From assembly GCA_035560935.1 (NCBI GenBank), contig DATMYQ010000096.1, forward strand, positions 1 to 9,626: a stretch of 9,626 nucleotides of DNA. The letters are read 5' to 3'. Source of the stretch: DATMYQ01 sp035560935 (lineage in GTDB: Bacteria > Bacillota > Negativicutes > Sporomusales > Sporomusaceae). A program made the translations under genes and the position numbers. Positions 1-6,785 of the stretch are shown piece by piece. Each line of letters opens with the position of its first letter. Positions within the stretch are counted from its first letter, which is position 1. The notes under the pieces are model-generated. The model did no database searches and was not told where the DNA came from. It saw only the letters and a program-made list of their open reading frames with translations.

Positions 1-56
1 GACACAATACCCAGACACTAACACATGCCCGCCAGGGTTGAAAATAGGAGGATATT
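1..56 (+). promoter_or_regulatory. metG leader and ribosome binding site (partial)
   Basis: These 56 bases are the visible end of the metG leader. A strong Shine-Dalgarno, TAGGAGGA at 45-52, sits 4 bases before the ATG at 57. I see no T-box antiterminator signature, no terminator and no convincing promoter here, so any such control would have to lie upstream of the window. Confidence 0.6.
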
Positions 57-1973
57 ATGACTGACAAACCATTTTACATTTCTACCCCGATATATTATCC
101 CAGTGACCGGTTACATATCGGACATGCCTATTGCACCACCATTGCTGACGCGGTGGCCCGCTACAAACGGCTGGCCGGTTACGACGTGTTTTTCCTGACC
201 GGTTCTGACGAGCACGGGCAGAAAATTCAACGCCGGGCGGCGGAAAACAATACTACGCCTCAGGCCTATGTGGACGGAATTGTTGCTTCGTTCCGTTTGT
301 TATGGGAAAAATTACAGATCAGTAATGATGATTTTATTCGCACTACCGAAAACCGGCACCATCGGCTGGTACAGGAAATTTTTCAAAAAATATATGATCA
401 GGGGGATATTTACAAAGCGGAATATGAGGGCTGGTATTGCACTCCCTGCGAGACGTTTTGGCTGGAGCGGCAGTTGACGGATAACAAGTGTCCGGATTGC
501 GGCCGACCGGTGGAAATTCTGAAAGAGGAAAGTTATTTTTTTCGTATGTCCCGTTATCAGGATCGTTTGCTGAAACATATTGAAGAGAATCCTGATTTTA
601 TCCAGCCGGTTTCACGGCGAAATGAAATGATCAATTTTATTAAAACCGGTCTGGAGGATCTGTGTGTTTCCCGGACGACTTTTGATTGGGGAATCCCGGT
701 GCCTTTCGACACCAAACATGTGGTGTATGTCTGGTTTGATGCGCTCAGTAATTACATTACGGCCGCCGGCTATCTGGATGACCGGGTTAAATATGAAAAA
801 TACTGGCCGGCAGACATTCATCTGGTAGGAAAGGAAATTGTGCGTTTTCACAGCATTATCTGGCCGATCATCCTGATGGCGTTGGGCGAGGAATTGCCGA
901 AGATGGTGTATGGCCACGGCTGGCTGGTGGTGGAAGGGGACAAAATGTCCAAGTCCAAAGGCAATGTGATTGATCCGTTGGCCTTGATTGAGGAATTTGG
1001 TGCGGATGCTATTCGCTATTTCCTGCTGCGGGAAATTACTCTGGGAATGGACGGTAATTTTTCCAGAGAAGCCCTGATCAACCGGATTAACGCCGATTTG
1101 GCCAACGATTTGGGGAATTTGTTGCACCGCAGTCTGAATATGATCGGTAAATTTAATGACGGCGTGATTGATGCCGCCGCAGAGTCCGGGGAATTGGAAA
1201 AGGAACTGCAGGAACTGACGCGGAATACGGGTATCGTATATCAAGCGTGCATGGAAAAAATGGACATCAACGCGGCGATTAAGGAAGTGTGGGCGTTAAT
1301 CAGCCGCACAAATAAATATATTGATGAAACCGGTCCCTGGGCGCTGGCTAAAGACCCGGAAAAACGGCTGCGTTTGAATACTGTCCTGTACCACTTGGCT
1401 GAGGTGCTGCGGATTACCGCGGTGCTGATTTCACCGTTTATGCCGCAGACGGCGCCGAAGATCTGGTCGCAATTGGGGATCAGCAAAGAAATTTCTGGCA
1501 TCAGTCTGGCGGCAGAACTGGCTTGGGGGCAATTGCCGGCGGGTACAAAAGTGGCGCAACCGGAGCCTATTTTTCCGCGGATTGAGGAAAAAGAGTCCGA
1601 GGAGCTAACGGCTGAAAAGGAAAGTGCTCCTGCCGTCGCTGGGGATGCTTTACCGGAAGTAAATATTGAAGAATTTGCCCGGATGGATTTGCGGGTAGCC
1701 CGAGTTCTGGCAGTGGAAAAGGTAAAAAAAGCTGACAAGTTGCTGCTGCTGACGGTAGATCTGGGGACGGAACAGCGGCAAATTGTCTCCGGCATTGCCC
1801 AGTATTACACGCCCGAAGAACTGGTAGGGCGTAACGTGGTGATGATTGTGAACCTGAAACCGGCAAAAATCCGGGGCATTGAATCCCGGGGAATGGTGCT
1901 GGCCGCCGCCGATGACGAACGGGTGACGCTGGTGGCGGCACCGGATATGCCGCCGGGAAGCAAGGTGCGCTAA
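57..1973 (+). CDS. metG: Methionine--tRNA ligase (MetRS) with C-terminal tRNA-binding domain
   Basis: Cytoplasmic class I aminoacyl-tRNA synthetase that charges tRNA-Met with methionine using ATP. The 638-residue product has the HIGH signature at 20-23 and KMSKS at 296-300. It has one zinc knuckle formed by C128, C131, C145 and C148 within the connective peptide. A helical anticodon-binding region follows (about 330-500), then an acidic, probably flexible linker (about 510-534). An EMAPII/Trbp111-like OB-fold tRNA-binding domain runs from about 535 to the end (ARMDLRVARV, QIVSGIAQYY). The length and the appended domain fit Firmicute MetG, which usually acts as a dimer. The start is fixed by TAGGAGGA 4 bases upstream. 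The TAA stop shares its last base with the ATG of tatD, so the two genes are probably co-transcribed. Identification is secure. Confidence 0.98.
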   Translation: MTDKPFYISTPIYYPSDRLHIGHAYCTTIADAVARYKRLAGYDVFFLTGSDEHGQKIQRRAAENNTTPQAYVDGIVASFRLLWEKLQISNDDFIRTTENRHHRLVQEIFQKIYDQGDIYKAEYEGWYCTPCETFWLERQLTDNKCPDCGRPVEILKEESYFFRMSRYQDRLLKHIEENPDFIQPVSRRNEMINFIKTGLEDLCVSRTTFDWGIPVPFDTKHVVYVWFDALSNYITAAGYLDDRVKYEKYWPADIHLVGKEIVRFHSIIWPIILMALGEELPKMVYGHGWLVVEGDKMSKSKGNVIDPLALIEEFGADAIRYFLLREITLGMDGNFSREALINRINADLANDLGNLLHRSLNMIGKFNDGVIDAAAESGELEKELQELTRNTGIVYQACMEKMDINAAIKEVWALISRTNKYIDETGPWALAKDPEKRLRLNTVLYHLAEVLRITAVLISPFMPQTAPKIWSQLGISKEISGISLAAELAWGQLPAGTKVAQPEPIFPRIEEKESEELTAEKESAPAVAGDALPEVNIEEFARMDLRVARVLAVEKVKKADKLLLLTVDLGTEQRQIVSGIAQYYTPEELVGRNVVMIVNLKPAKIRGIESRGMVLAAADDERVTLVAAPDMPPGSKVR

Positions 1974-2749
1974 TGATGTTGTTTGATACTCATGCCCATA
2001 TTGACGACAACCGGTTCGACAATGACCGGGACGAAGTACTGCAGCGGGCGGCTGAGGCAGGGGTGAGTCTGATTTTAAACGCCGGCGCCTGTATGGAATC
2101 CTCGGCCCGGGCGGTCGATTTGGCCGCCCGCTACCCGGCGGTTTATGCGGCAGTGGGCGTTCATCCCCATGATGCGAAGGATGTGGTTGTGTCAGATTAT
2201 CAGCAGTTGGCAGACTGGCATCTTTTGTCCAAAGTCGTGGCGGTGGGCGAAATTGGCTTGGATTACTACTATGACCATTCACCCCGGGAGGTACAGAAAG
2301 AAGTGTTTATCCGCCACATCGATCTGGCACGGCAGTTGGGTAAACCGATCATCATTCACGACCGGGATGCTCATGGTGACGTGATGGACATCGTGAAGCG
2401 GGAAGGACAGGGCGTAAACGGTGTGTTCCACTGCTTTTCCGGCAGTTTGGAAATGATGCGGGAAGTCATAAAAATGGGCTTTTATGTTTCCATTGCCGGA
2501 CCGGTGACGATAAAGAGTGCTGTCAAACTTAAAGAGGTGGCAGCAGCGGTACCGCTGGAACGTCTGTTGGTGGAGACCGACTGCCCGTATCTGACGCCGA
2601 ATCCTTATCGGGGACGGCGAAATGAACCGGCGTATGTACGCTATGTGGCGGAGGAAGTTGCCCGCCTGCGGAACATGGATCTGGAAGAATTGGCAACGAC
2701 TGCTGCGGAGAATGGTAAACGTTTGTTTGGTATTCCGGAGGAGCAGTGA
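1973..2749 (+). CDS. tatD: TatD-family metal-dependent deoxyribonuclease (YabD/YcfH type)
   Basis: A 258-residue TIM-barrel hydrolase of the TatD family, whose members are metal-dependent DNases with 3'-exonuclease activity. The metal-site residues are all present: H7 and H9 (FDTHAHID), E93 (VGEIGLDYYY), H129 (IIIHDRDA), H153 (VFHCFSGS) and D203 (ETDCPYLTP). Its length and its position directly after metG match B. subtilis yabD. The start overlaps the metG stop (TAATG). A second ATG at 1976 is equally possible, because AAGGTG at 1962-1967 lies 5 bases from the first and 8 from the second. The neighbour says little about the job; metG-tatD adjacency is common in bacteria and has no settled explanation. 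The family call is certain, the physiological substrate is not. Confidence 0.96.
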   Translation: MMLFDTHAHIDDNRFDNDRDEVLQRAAEAGVSLILNAGACMESSARAVDLAARYPAVYAAVGVHPHDAKDVVVSDYQQLADWHLLSKVVAVGEIGLDYYYDHSPREVQKEVFIRHIDLARQLGKPIIIHDRDAHGDVMDIVKREGQGVNGVFHCFSGSLEMMREVIKMGFYVSIAGPVTIKSAVKLKEVAAAVPLERLLVETDCPYLTPNPYRGRRNEPAYVRYVAEEVARLRNMDLEELATTAAENGKRLFGIPEEQ

Positions 2750-2787
2750 CAGACCAAAAAAAAATTTTGATTTCAGTCAGGAAAGAA

Positions 2788-2816
2788 AGAGGAAAATCCT
2801 TTTCGATAGAGAATTT
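2788..2816 (+). promoter_or_regulatory. Candidate sigma-H promoter
   Basis: The known B. subtilis sigma-H consensus is RNAGGAWWW, an 11-12 base spacer, then RNNGAATWW. Here AGAGGAAAA (2788-2796), an 11-base spacer and AGAGAATTT (2808-2816) match every defined position. The predicted start is near 2821. The strong terminator at 2882-2930 lies just downstream, so a transcript would be about 110 nt and should not normally reach yabE. That this site is used, and that the host has sigma-H, are inferences. Confidence 0.5.
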
Positions 2817-2820
2817 ACAA

Positions 2821-2930
2821 GAGTTTTGCTGAAATGAATTCAATGGAATTTGACCAATTTTTGACATGTTTCTGTGTTGTTAAAAACCCCCGCAAACCCT
2901 TTTGGTATAAGGGTTTGTGGGGGTTTTTTT
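2821..2930 (+). ncRNA. Possible small RNA between tatD and yabE
   Basis: This stretch lies between a sigma-H-like promoter and an intrinsic terminator and holds no convincing gene. The only small ORF (ATG 2834, stop at 2933-2935) has no good ribosome binding site and reads through the terminator stem. It could be a short independent RNA. It could equally be the 3' untranslated region of metG-tatD, which shares the same terminator. I recognise no known RNA family in it. Confidence 0.25.
2882..2930 (+). terminator. Rho-independent terminator after metG-tatD
   Basis: A 20-bp stem pairs 2882-2901 with 2909-2928 across a 7-base loop, with one G-T wobble (2892:2918). The core is AAAAACCCCCGCAAACCCTT and the 3' arm ends in seven Ts at 2924-2930. 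It is the strongest terminator in the window and separates metG-tatD from the yabE promoter 8 bases further on. The A-run on the 5' side might also allow termination on the minus strand, but no minus-strand gene points at it. Confidence 0.93.
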
Positions 2931-2937
2931 GCTGAAT

Positions 2938-2967
2938 TTGACATAAATCTTAGGCTTGTGTTATAAT
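2938..2967 (+). promoter_or_regulatory. Sigma-A promoter of yabE with extended -10
   Basis: TTGACA at 2938-2943 and TATAAT at 2962-2967 are both perfect consensus hexamers, separated by 18 bases. A TG at 2959-2960 one base before the -10 makes it an extended -10 promoter. Transcription should begin near 2974, leaving a leader of only about 20 nt. That is too short to hold a riboswitch. Confidence 0.9.
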
Positions 2968-2995
2968 CACCAAGCGCTTCGAAAGGAGGATTTTC

Positions 2996-3982
2996 ATGAG
3001 TGATGTAAAGCCTGAAAATGAGGTACAAGGGCGGAAAATGGTGTTGTGGATCGCCATTTTGATTAGTGCGTCACTGTTGGCAACCGGATTTGTTTGGGCC
3101 CAGAAGAAAGTCCATATTGTCGCCGATGGAAAAAACACTACAATCAGTACGATATATCAAAATCCGGAAACAATCCTGGCGAATGCCGGTGTCGGTCTGA
3201 GCCAGGGTGACGAGTTTAGGTTGTCAACAGTAGAAGTAATGAATGAAACCACAATCATTGTTTACCGGGCCGTACCGGTAACAGTGACGTACCAGGGGAA
3301 AACGACCTCTCTAAACACGGGTAAACCTAACGTGGCGGAGACAGTGGCCGCCATGGGAATTGACCGGAACCGGGTGCGGATCGAACCCATTCCCGGAACC
3401 CAACCGACGGAAGGAATGAATATTCAAGTCTATGACTTGAAAGAAGAAATCATAGAGCAAGAAGCGACAGTACCCTTCCCGATTGTCCGACAGCCGGACC
3501 CAACGATGGAAAGAGGTTTGGAAACCGTGGTCAGTGAAGGCCGGGACGGACAAAAAAAGGTGAAATTACGACTGCATTATGAAGACGGTCGTCAGGTAGC
3601 CAGTGAAGTATTGGAAGAAACGGTTATTACACCGGCGGAGCCGGAAGTGGTGAGAGCCGGGACCCGGGATACGGTGGAAACTTCCCGGGGTACGATGCGG
3701 TTTCGTACGGTTATGGAAATGGAGGCTACCGCATATACTCCTGATGACGGCGGCGGACATGGTATTACCGCTAGCGGCGTGCCGGCCCACCGCGGCGTGG
3801 TGGCGGTCGATCCGCAAGTGATTCCGCTGGGGACACGGTTATATGTCAGCGGCTACGGACTGGCGCTGGCTGCGGATACCGGCGGTGCAATCCGGGGAGA
3901 ACGGATTGATTTGTGCGTGGAAAGCTATGGCGAGGCAGCGCATTACGGACGCAGAGACGTCAGAGTATATGTTTTGGAGTAA
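2996..3982 (+). CDS. yabE: YabE-like cell-wall protein: TM anchor, DUF348 repeats, G5 and 3D domains
   Basis: A 328-residue predicted envelope protein related to B. subtilis YabE, a family placed near Rpf-like resuscitation factors and lytic wall enzymes. In order it has a charged N-terminus and a hydrophobic anchor at about 15-36. Two DUF348-type modules follow (about 37-78 and 85-132), then a G5-like segment (about 145-225). A C-terminal 3D domain has its three defining aspartates at D272 (VAVDPQVIPLG), D294 (AADTGGAI) and D305 (ERIDLCV). B. subtilis YabE is longer and, as I recall, has three DUF348 modules. AAAGGAGGA at 2982-2990 fixes the start with 5-base spacing. The gene is monocistronic with its own strong promoter and terminator. 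It probably acts on peptidoglycan outside the membrane; the exact bond cut is unknown to me. Confidence 0.92.
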   Translation: MSDVKPENEVQGRKMVLWIAILISASLLATGFVWAQKKVHIVADGKNTTISTIYQNPETILANAGVGLSQGDEFRLSTVEVMNETTIIVYRAVPVTVTYQGKTTSLNTGKPNVAETVAAMGIDRNRVRIEPIPGTQPTEGMNIQVYDLKEEIIEQEATVPFPIVRQPDPTMERGLETVVSEGRDGQKKVKLRLHYEDGRQVASEVLEETVITPAEPEVVRAGTRDTVETSRGTMRFRTVMEMEATAYTPDDGGGHGITASGVPAHRGVVAVDPQVIPLGTRLYVSGYGLALAADTGGAIRGERIDLCVESYGEAAHYGRRDVRVYVLE

Positions 3983-3996
3983 ATAAACGCGGCGCG

Positions 3997-4030
3997 AAAA
4001 AGGAACAGAGCGTACTCTCTGTTCCTTTTT
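3997..4030 (+). terminator. Rho-independent terminator after yabE
   Basis: A 14-bp perfect stem pairs 3997-4010 (AAAAAGGAACAGAG) with 4017-4030 across a 6-base loop and ends in TTTTT. It begins 14 bases after the yabE stop and isolates that gene from rnmV. Confidence 0.9.
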
Positions 4031-4063
4031 CCATGGCGTATGGCTGGTGCGGCCGGGAACACA

Positions 4064-4092
4064 TTGCGCCGGTTGAGGGAAAAAGCTATAAT
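4064..4092 (+). promoter_or_regulatory. Likely sigma-A promoter of rnmV-rsmA
   Basis: A perfect TATAAT at 4087-4092 lies 17 bases after TTGCGC at 4064-4069, a weak -35 keeping only the TTG. It sits between the yabE terminator and the rnmV start, with a leader of about 27 nt. The longer reading frame opening at 4040 would start upstream of this promoter, which argues for the later rnmV start. Confidence 0.72.
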
Positions 4093-4115
4093 AGGAAAAG
4101 ATCGACACAAGGGCT

Positions 4116-4129
4116 GGAGGATACGATTG
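4116..4129 (+). promoter_or_regulatory. Ribosome binding site that sets the TTG start of rnmV
   Basis: GGAGG at 4116-4120 is followed after 6 bases by TTG at 4127. The upstream in-frame ATG at 4040 has no comparable site and lies before the predicted promoter. Confidence 0.78.
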
Positions 4130-4693
4130 ATAAAAGAAATTATTGTGGTGGAAGGAAAACAGGATATTGCCGCAGTGCGGCGGGCGGTGGATGCCGAATG
4201 CATTGCCACTGGCGGATTCAGTCTGCCGAAAACGGTGCTGGAGCAGTTGGAGTATGCTTATGTTAAACGAGGGCTGATTATCCTGACGGATCCTGACAGT
4301 GCCGGAGAGCGGATCCGGAAGTATCTGACCCGGCGTTTTCCCGAGGCCCGGCATGCTTTCGTCCCCCGGGAACAGGCTACTGCACACAATGACATTGGTG
4401 TGGAGCAAGCTTCGCCGGAGGCGATCCGGGAGGCGCTGGAGAAAGTGCGTTTGCATGAGTGGAAACCGGGTAATGAATTTGTCTGGCTGGATATTGTCCG
4501 GGCCGAACTGACCGGTGTGGATGCTGCTGCGGAACGACGCGACGCCCTGGGGCGTTTGCTGGGTATTGGTTACGCCAATGCCAAAAGTTTTCTGCAGCGT
4601 TTGAACAATTACGGCGTCACGCGGGAAGAATTTAACATTGTACTGACGCAACTGGCCGGTAAACCAGGGGAAAAGGAACGGGGGACACTATGA
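4127..4693 (+). CDS. rnmV: Ribonuclease M5 (5S rRNA maturation), TTG start
   Basis: TOPRIM-domain endonuclease that cuts both strands of the 5S rRNA precursor to give mature 5S rRNA; in B. subtilis it works on the L18-bound precursor. From the TTG at 4127 the product is 188 residues, close to the 186 of B. subtilis. TOPRIM landmarks are the glutamate E9 (IIVVEGKQD) and the D55-x-D57 pair (LTDPDSAGE). A C-terminal helical region (about 100-188) follows. A longer frame from ATG 4040 would add 29 residues, but it begins upstream of the promoter at 4064-4092 and has no good ribosome site. The stop overlaps the rsmA start by four bases (ATGA), so translation is probably coupled. The pairing with rsmA matches Bacillus. 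Confidence 0.94.
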   Translation: MIKEIIVVEGKQDIAAVRRAVDAECIATGGFSLPKTVLEQLEYAYVKRGLIILTDPDSAGERIRKYLTRRFPEARHAFVPREQATAHNDIGVEQASPEAIREALEKVRLHEWKPGNEFVWLDIVRAELTGVDAAAERRDALGRLLGIGYANAKSFLQRLNNYGVTREEFNIVLTQLAGKPGEKERGTL

Positions 4694-5577
4694 TAAAACC
4701 GCAAATTGCCCAAAAAGATGTGACCTTGCACATTCTGAAAACATTTGGAATTCATATGAGCAAAAAATTAGGACAAAATTTCCTGGTTGATCCCGGAATT
4801 GTCAGCGGAATTGTCGATGCGGCCCGGTTGCAGGCCGGTGACCAGGTGCTGGAGATCGGTCCGGGAATCGGCACGTTGACGCAGGGTCTGGCGGAAAGCG
4901 GCGCGCAGGTTACTGCGGTGGAATTGGACCGGCGGCTCATTGAAGTGTTGGCGAAAACCCTGGAAGGGTATCAGAATGTGCGGGTCATTCACGGTGATAT
5001 TCTGAAACTGGATATTTCCCGGGAAATTGCCGCGGAACGTTATAGCGTCGTTGCCAATCTTCCTTACTATATTACTACGCCAATTATCATGCGCTTGTTG
5101 GAAGAACGGTTGCCGATTAATGTGCTGGTGACCATGGTGCAAAAAGAAGTGGCCGACCGGATGGTGGCCGTACCGGGCGGCAAGGATTACGGCGCCCTGT
5201 CGGTAGCTGTTCAGTATTATACGGAGCCGGAGATTATGTTTGCGGTACCGCCGAAATCGTTTATTCCGGCGCCGGCGGTGGAATCGGCGGTGATCCGCTG
5301 CACAGTGCGCCGTCAGCCGCCGGTGCAGGTGAATGAGAAACTGTTTTTCCGGGTAGTGAAGGGGGCATTTTCCCAACGACGGAAAACGCTGGCCAATGCG
5401 CTGAAAACCACGGGGGTAGACCGTGAGACATTGAGCACGGTGTTGGAACAGGCGGGCATTGACGGCCAGCGGCGGGGCGAACAGCTGTCGCTGGCGGAGT
5501 TTGCCGCGATCGCCAACGTCTGGCCGGGAGCGAGTAAAAAACCGTCTCTGGAAACGAACAATAAAGACCGGTCATGA
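4690..5577 (+). CDS. rsmA: 16S rRNA (adenine(1518)-N6/adenine(1519)-N6)-dimethyltransferase
   Basis: Uses S-adenosylmethionine to dimethylate two adjacent adenines in the 3'-terminal helix 45 of 16S rRNA late in 30S assembly. The 295-residue protein shows the N-terminal GQNFLVD (28-34). The SAM-binding motif I is VLEIGPGIG (53-61), with the acidic ribose contact in VELD just after it. The catalytic NLPYY is at 123-127, and FSQRRKTLANAL in the C-terminal domain is typical of KsgA/RsmA. B. subtilis KsgA is 292 residues. A purine-rich stretch with AAGGA near 4673-4678 lies before the ATG, and the start overlaps the rnmV stop. The C-terminal 15-20 residues are polar and variable. A terminator follows directly. 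Confidence 0.97.
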   Translation: MIKPQIAQKDVTLHILKTFGIHMSKKLGQNFLVDPGIVSGIVDAARLQAGDQVLEIGPGIGTLTQGLAESGAQVTAVELDRRLIEVLAKTLEGYQNVRVIHGDILKLDISREIAAERYSVVANLPYYITTPIIMRLLEERLPINVLVTMVQKEVADRMVAVPGGKDYGALSVAVQYYTEPEIMFAVPPKSFIPAPAVESAVIRCTVRRQPPVQVNEKLFFRVVKGAFSQRRKTLANALKTTGVDRETLSTVLEQAGIDGQRRGEQLSLAEFAAIANVWPGASKKPSLETNNKDRS

Positions 5578-5585
5578 TGTGACGA

Positions 5586-5637
5586 AACCGGGAAGGGCTC
5601 CGTTCTTGCGGCAGCAACCTTCCCGGTTCTGTTTTTT
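5586..5637 (+). terminator. Rho-independent terminator after rnmV-rsmA
   Basis: An 11-bp stem pairs AACCGGGAAGG (5586-5596) with 5618-5628. Its 21-base loop can fold further (5597-5602 with 5609-5615, one bulge). Six Ts at 5632-5637 follow after CTG. It ends the plus-strand unit facing the convergent YitT gene. Read on the minus strand it has no T-tract, so it probably works one way only. Confidence 0.85.
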
Positions 5638-5700
5638 ATGAGGGGAATATTTATTTGTGGTTGAAGATCAAAGCTTTTTGGCGATAATGGGCTTCGTTGC

Positions 5701-6549
5701 TCAATTAAATCCTTTGCCGGTAACGTCGGCAGCATCCTGCACGATAAGAAATGCTTTGGAATCAAGGTCCTCCACCAGAAATTTGATTTTAGCGATTTGC
5801 GTCGTGGTGACAACCACCATAATGACCCGTTTGTCCAGGCCGGTGTAAGCACCTTCACCATGCAGAAAGGTCACTCCCCGGCCGATTTCGCTCAAAATAG
5901 CGGCGGCGATTTCGTCATTTTGATCGGAAATGATCATCATGACTTTGCGCCGGTTAAAGCCTTCGATAACTTTGTCCGTAACGATGGCGCCAATATACAT
6001 GGATACCAGAGTGAACATTGCCGGCTTAACGCCGAACAACAGTCCGGCCACCAGCATAATAAGACAGTTGATGGCAAAAGAAACGGAACCGACGTTGAGT
6101 CCGTAGTATTTTTTCATAATGGTGGCGATGATGTCGGTGCCGCCGCCGCTGCCGTTTACCCGGAATACCATACCGGAGCCAAGACCGGCGACGACGCCGC
6201 CGTAAATTGATGCCAGCATGGTATCATCCACCAGATTGATGCCGGCTAAAAAGCGAGTAGCATCCGTAGCGAAAGAAAAAACCAGCATGCCATAGAGGGC
6301 ACCGACAACGTATTCACGGTCTAAGAGGCGGTATGCGGCAATGAACAACGGGACATTGAGCGCGATGATCATCATACCGATGGGGAGATTTGCGAGAAAA
6401 TACAAAATCATGGCCAGACCGCTGATGCCGCCACTGAATAAGTGGTGGGGAACAAAAAAAGCGTTAATGCCGGCACCGCCAATCAGTCCCCCCAGACCGA
6501 TGGTCAGGTAGCGGTAGAAATGGGACCGCAACCGCTTCTTTGAGGTCAT
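5701..6549 (-). CDS. YitT-family membrane protein (YitT membrane region + DUF2179)
   Basis: A 282-residue integral membrane protein with hydrophobic segments at about 13-34, 41-75, 80-98, 111-130, 152-173 and 175-192. The conserved glycine-rich VNGSGGGTDIIA lies at about 131-142. A soluble C-terminal DUF2179 domain (about 203-271) is marked by VTFLHGEGAYTG. B. subtilis has several paralogues (YitT, YpjC, YqfU, YvjA, YxkD) and the family's substrate is not established, so I give no symbol. The ATG at 6549 is chosen because GAGAGGAGAG lies just upstream. The frame stays open for 53 more codons to 6708, but these have no ribosome site and are low in family-like sequence. The gene faces rsmA tail to tail and follows the thioesterase-like gene on the same strand, separated by a terminator. 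I see no clear terminator of its own. Confidence 0.9.
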   Translation of the reverse strand: MTSKKRLRSHFYRYLTIGLGGLIGGAGINAFFVPHHLFSGGISGLAMILYFLANLPIGMMIIALNVPLFIAAYRLLDREYVVGALYGMLVFSFATDATRFLAGINLVDDTMLASIYGGVVAGLGSGMVFRVNGSGGGTDIIATIMKKYYGLNVGSVSFAINCLIMLVAGLLFGVKPAMFTLVSMYIGAIVTDKVIEGFNRRKVMMIISDQNDEIAAAILSEIGRGVTFLHGEGAYTGLDKRVIMVVVTTTQIAKIKFLVEDLDSKAFLIVQDAADVTGKGFN

Positions 6550-6554
6550 AGGGC

Positions 6555-6564
6555 TCTCCTCTCC
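6555..6564 (-). promoter_or_regulatory. Ribosome binding site that sets the YitT-family start
   Basis: On the minus strand GGAGAGGAGA (6564-6555) lies 5 bases before the ATG at 6549. This supports the 282-residue form over the 335-residue open frame. Confidence 0.75.
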
Positions 6565-6612
6565 GTCGTTACTGACAAAAAAGTGATTTATCAGTTGGTT
6601 TATAAAGGATAT

Positions 6613-6641
6613 ATTTTCGCCTGCACCGCCCAAAATCCTTC
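6613..6641 (-). promoter_or_regulatory. Candidate sigma-H-like promoter of the YitT-family gene
   Basis: On the minus strand GAAGGATTT (6641-6633), an 11-base spacer and GGCGAAAAT (6621-6613) fit RNAGGAWWW-N11-RNNGAATWW with one mismatch (final T of GAAT replaced by A). It would start transcription near 6609, giving a leader of about 60 nt. Confidence 0.33.
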
Positions 6642-6679
6642 TGGTGCAGAGTCTGACCAAACCATGTTTTAACCAGAGA

Positions 6680-6708
6680 TTTTTAGGGGGAATAAAATAG
6701 AGGGTCAA
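6680..6708 (-). promoter_or_regulatory. Possible sigma-A promoter of the YitT-family gene
   Basis: On the minus strand TTGACC (6708-6703), a 17-base spacer and TAAAAA (6685-6680) match the sigma-A hexamers at 5/6 and 4/6. The leader would be about 125 nt. Confidence 0.4.
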
Positions 6709-6747
6709 TTTGGACCGATCGGATTTTATGCCAATGATTTAAGAATG

Positions 6748-6774
6748 AAAAATAGGCAACGTGATGTTGCCTAT
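6748..6774 (-). terminator. Rho-independent terminator after the thioesterase-like gene
   Basis: On the minus strand a 9-bp stem (6774-6766 with 6760-6752, core TAGGCAAC/GTTGCCTA) has a 5-base loop and runs into TTTTT at 6752-6748. It lies 12 bases after the stop at 6786 and separates this gene from the YitT-family gene. A-runs on the other arm could allow weak two-way action. Confidence 0.75.
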
Positions 6775-6785
6775 GAAAAACAGGG

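Noticed and set aside
1..56. T-box leader for metG
   Set aside because: No AGGGTGGNACC-type T-box sequence or terminator is visible. The bases available are too few to exclude one upstream.
612..1244. Long open frame (210 codons) antisense to metG, and similar ones opposite tatD, rsmA and ispE
   Set aside because: They have no ribosome sites or recognisable domains and lie fully opposite genes with clear family motifs. They are typical shadows of codon-biased coding DNA.
2861..2866. Perfect TTGACA as a second -35 upstream of yabE
   Set aside because: No -10-like hexamer lies 16-19 bases downstream; that position is the A-run and C-run of the terminator.
2834..2935. 33-codon ORF in the tatD-yabE gap
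   Set aside because: No usable ribosome binding site, and it is read through both arms of the terminator, so its Pro/Lys and Trp/Gly content just reflects the stem.
2750..2995. c-di-AMP (ydaO/yuaA) riboswitch, common before 3D-domain wall genes
   Set aside because: The yabE promoter leaves only about 20 nt of leader, and I see none of the conserved riboswitch segments in the gap.
4091..4118. AGGAAAA after the rnmV -10 as another sigma-H -35
   Set aside because: No GAAT-like -10 at 11-12 base spacing; the region there is the ribosome binding site.
6550..6708. 53-codon N-terminal extension of the YitT-family protein
   Set aside because: It lacks a ribosome site, crosses the predicted promoters, and the shorter form matches family length and has a strong ribosome site.
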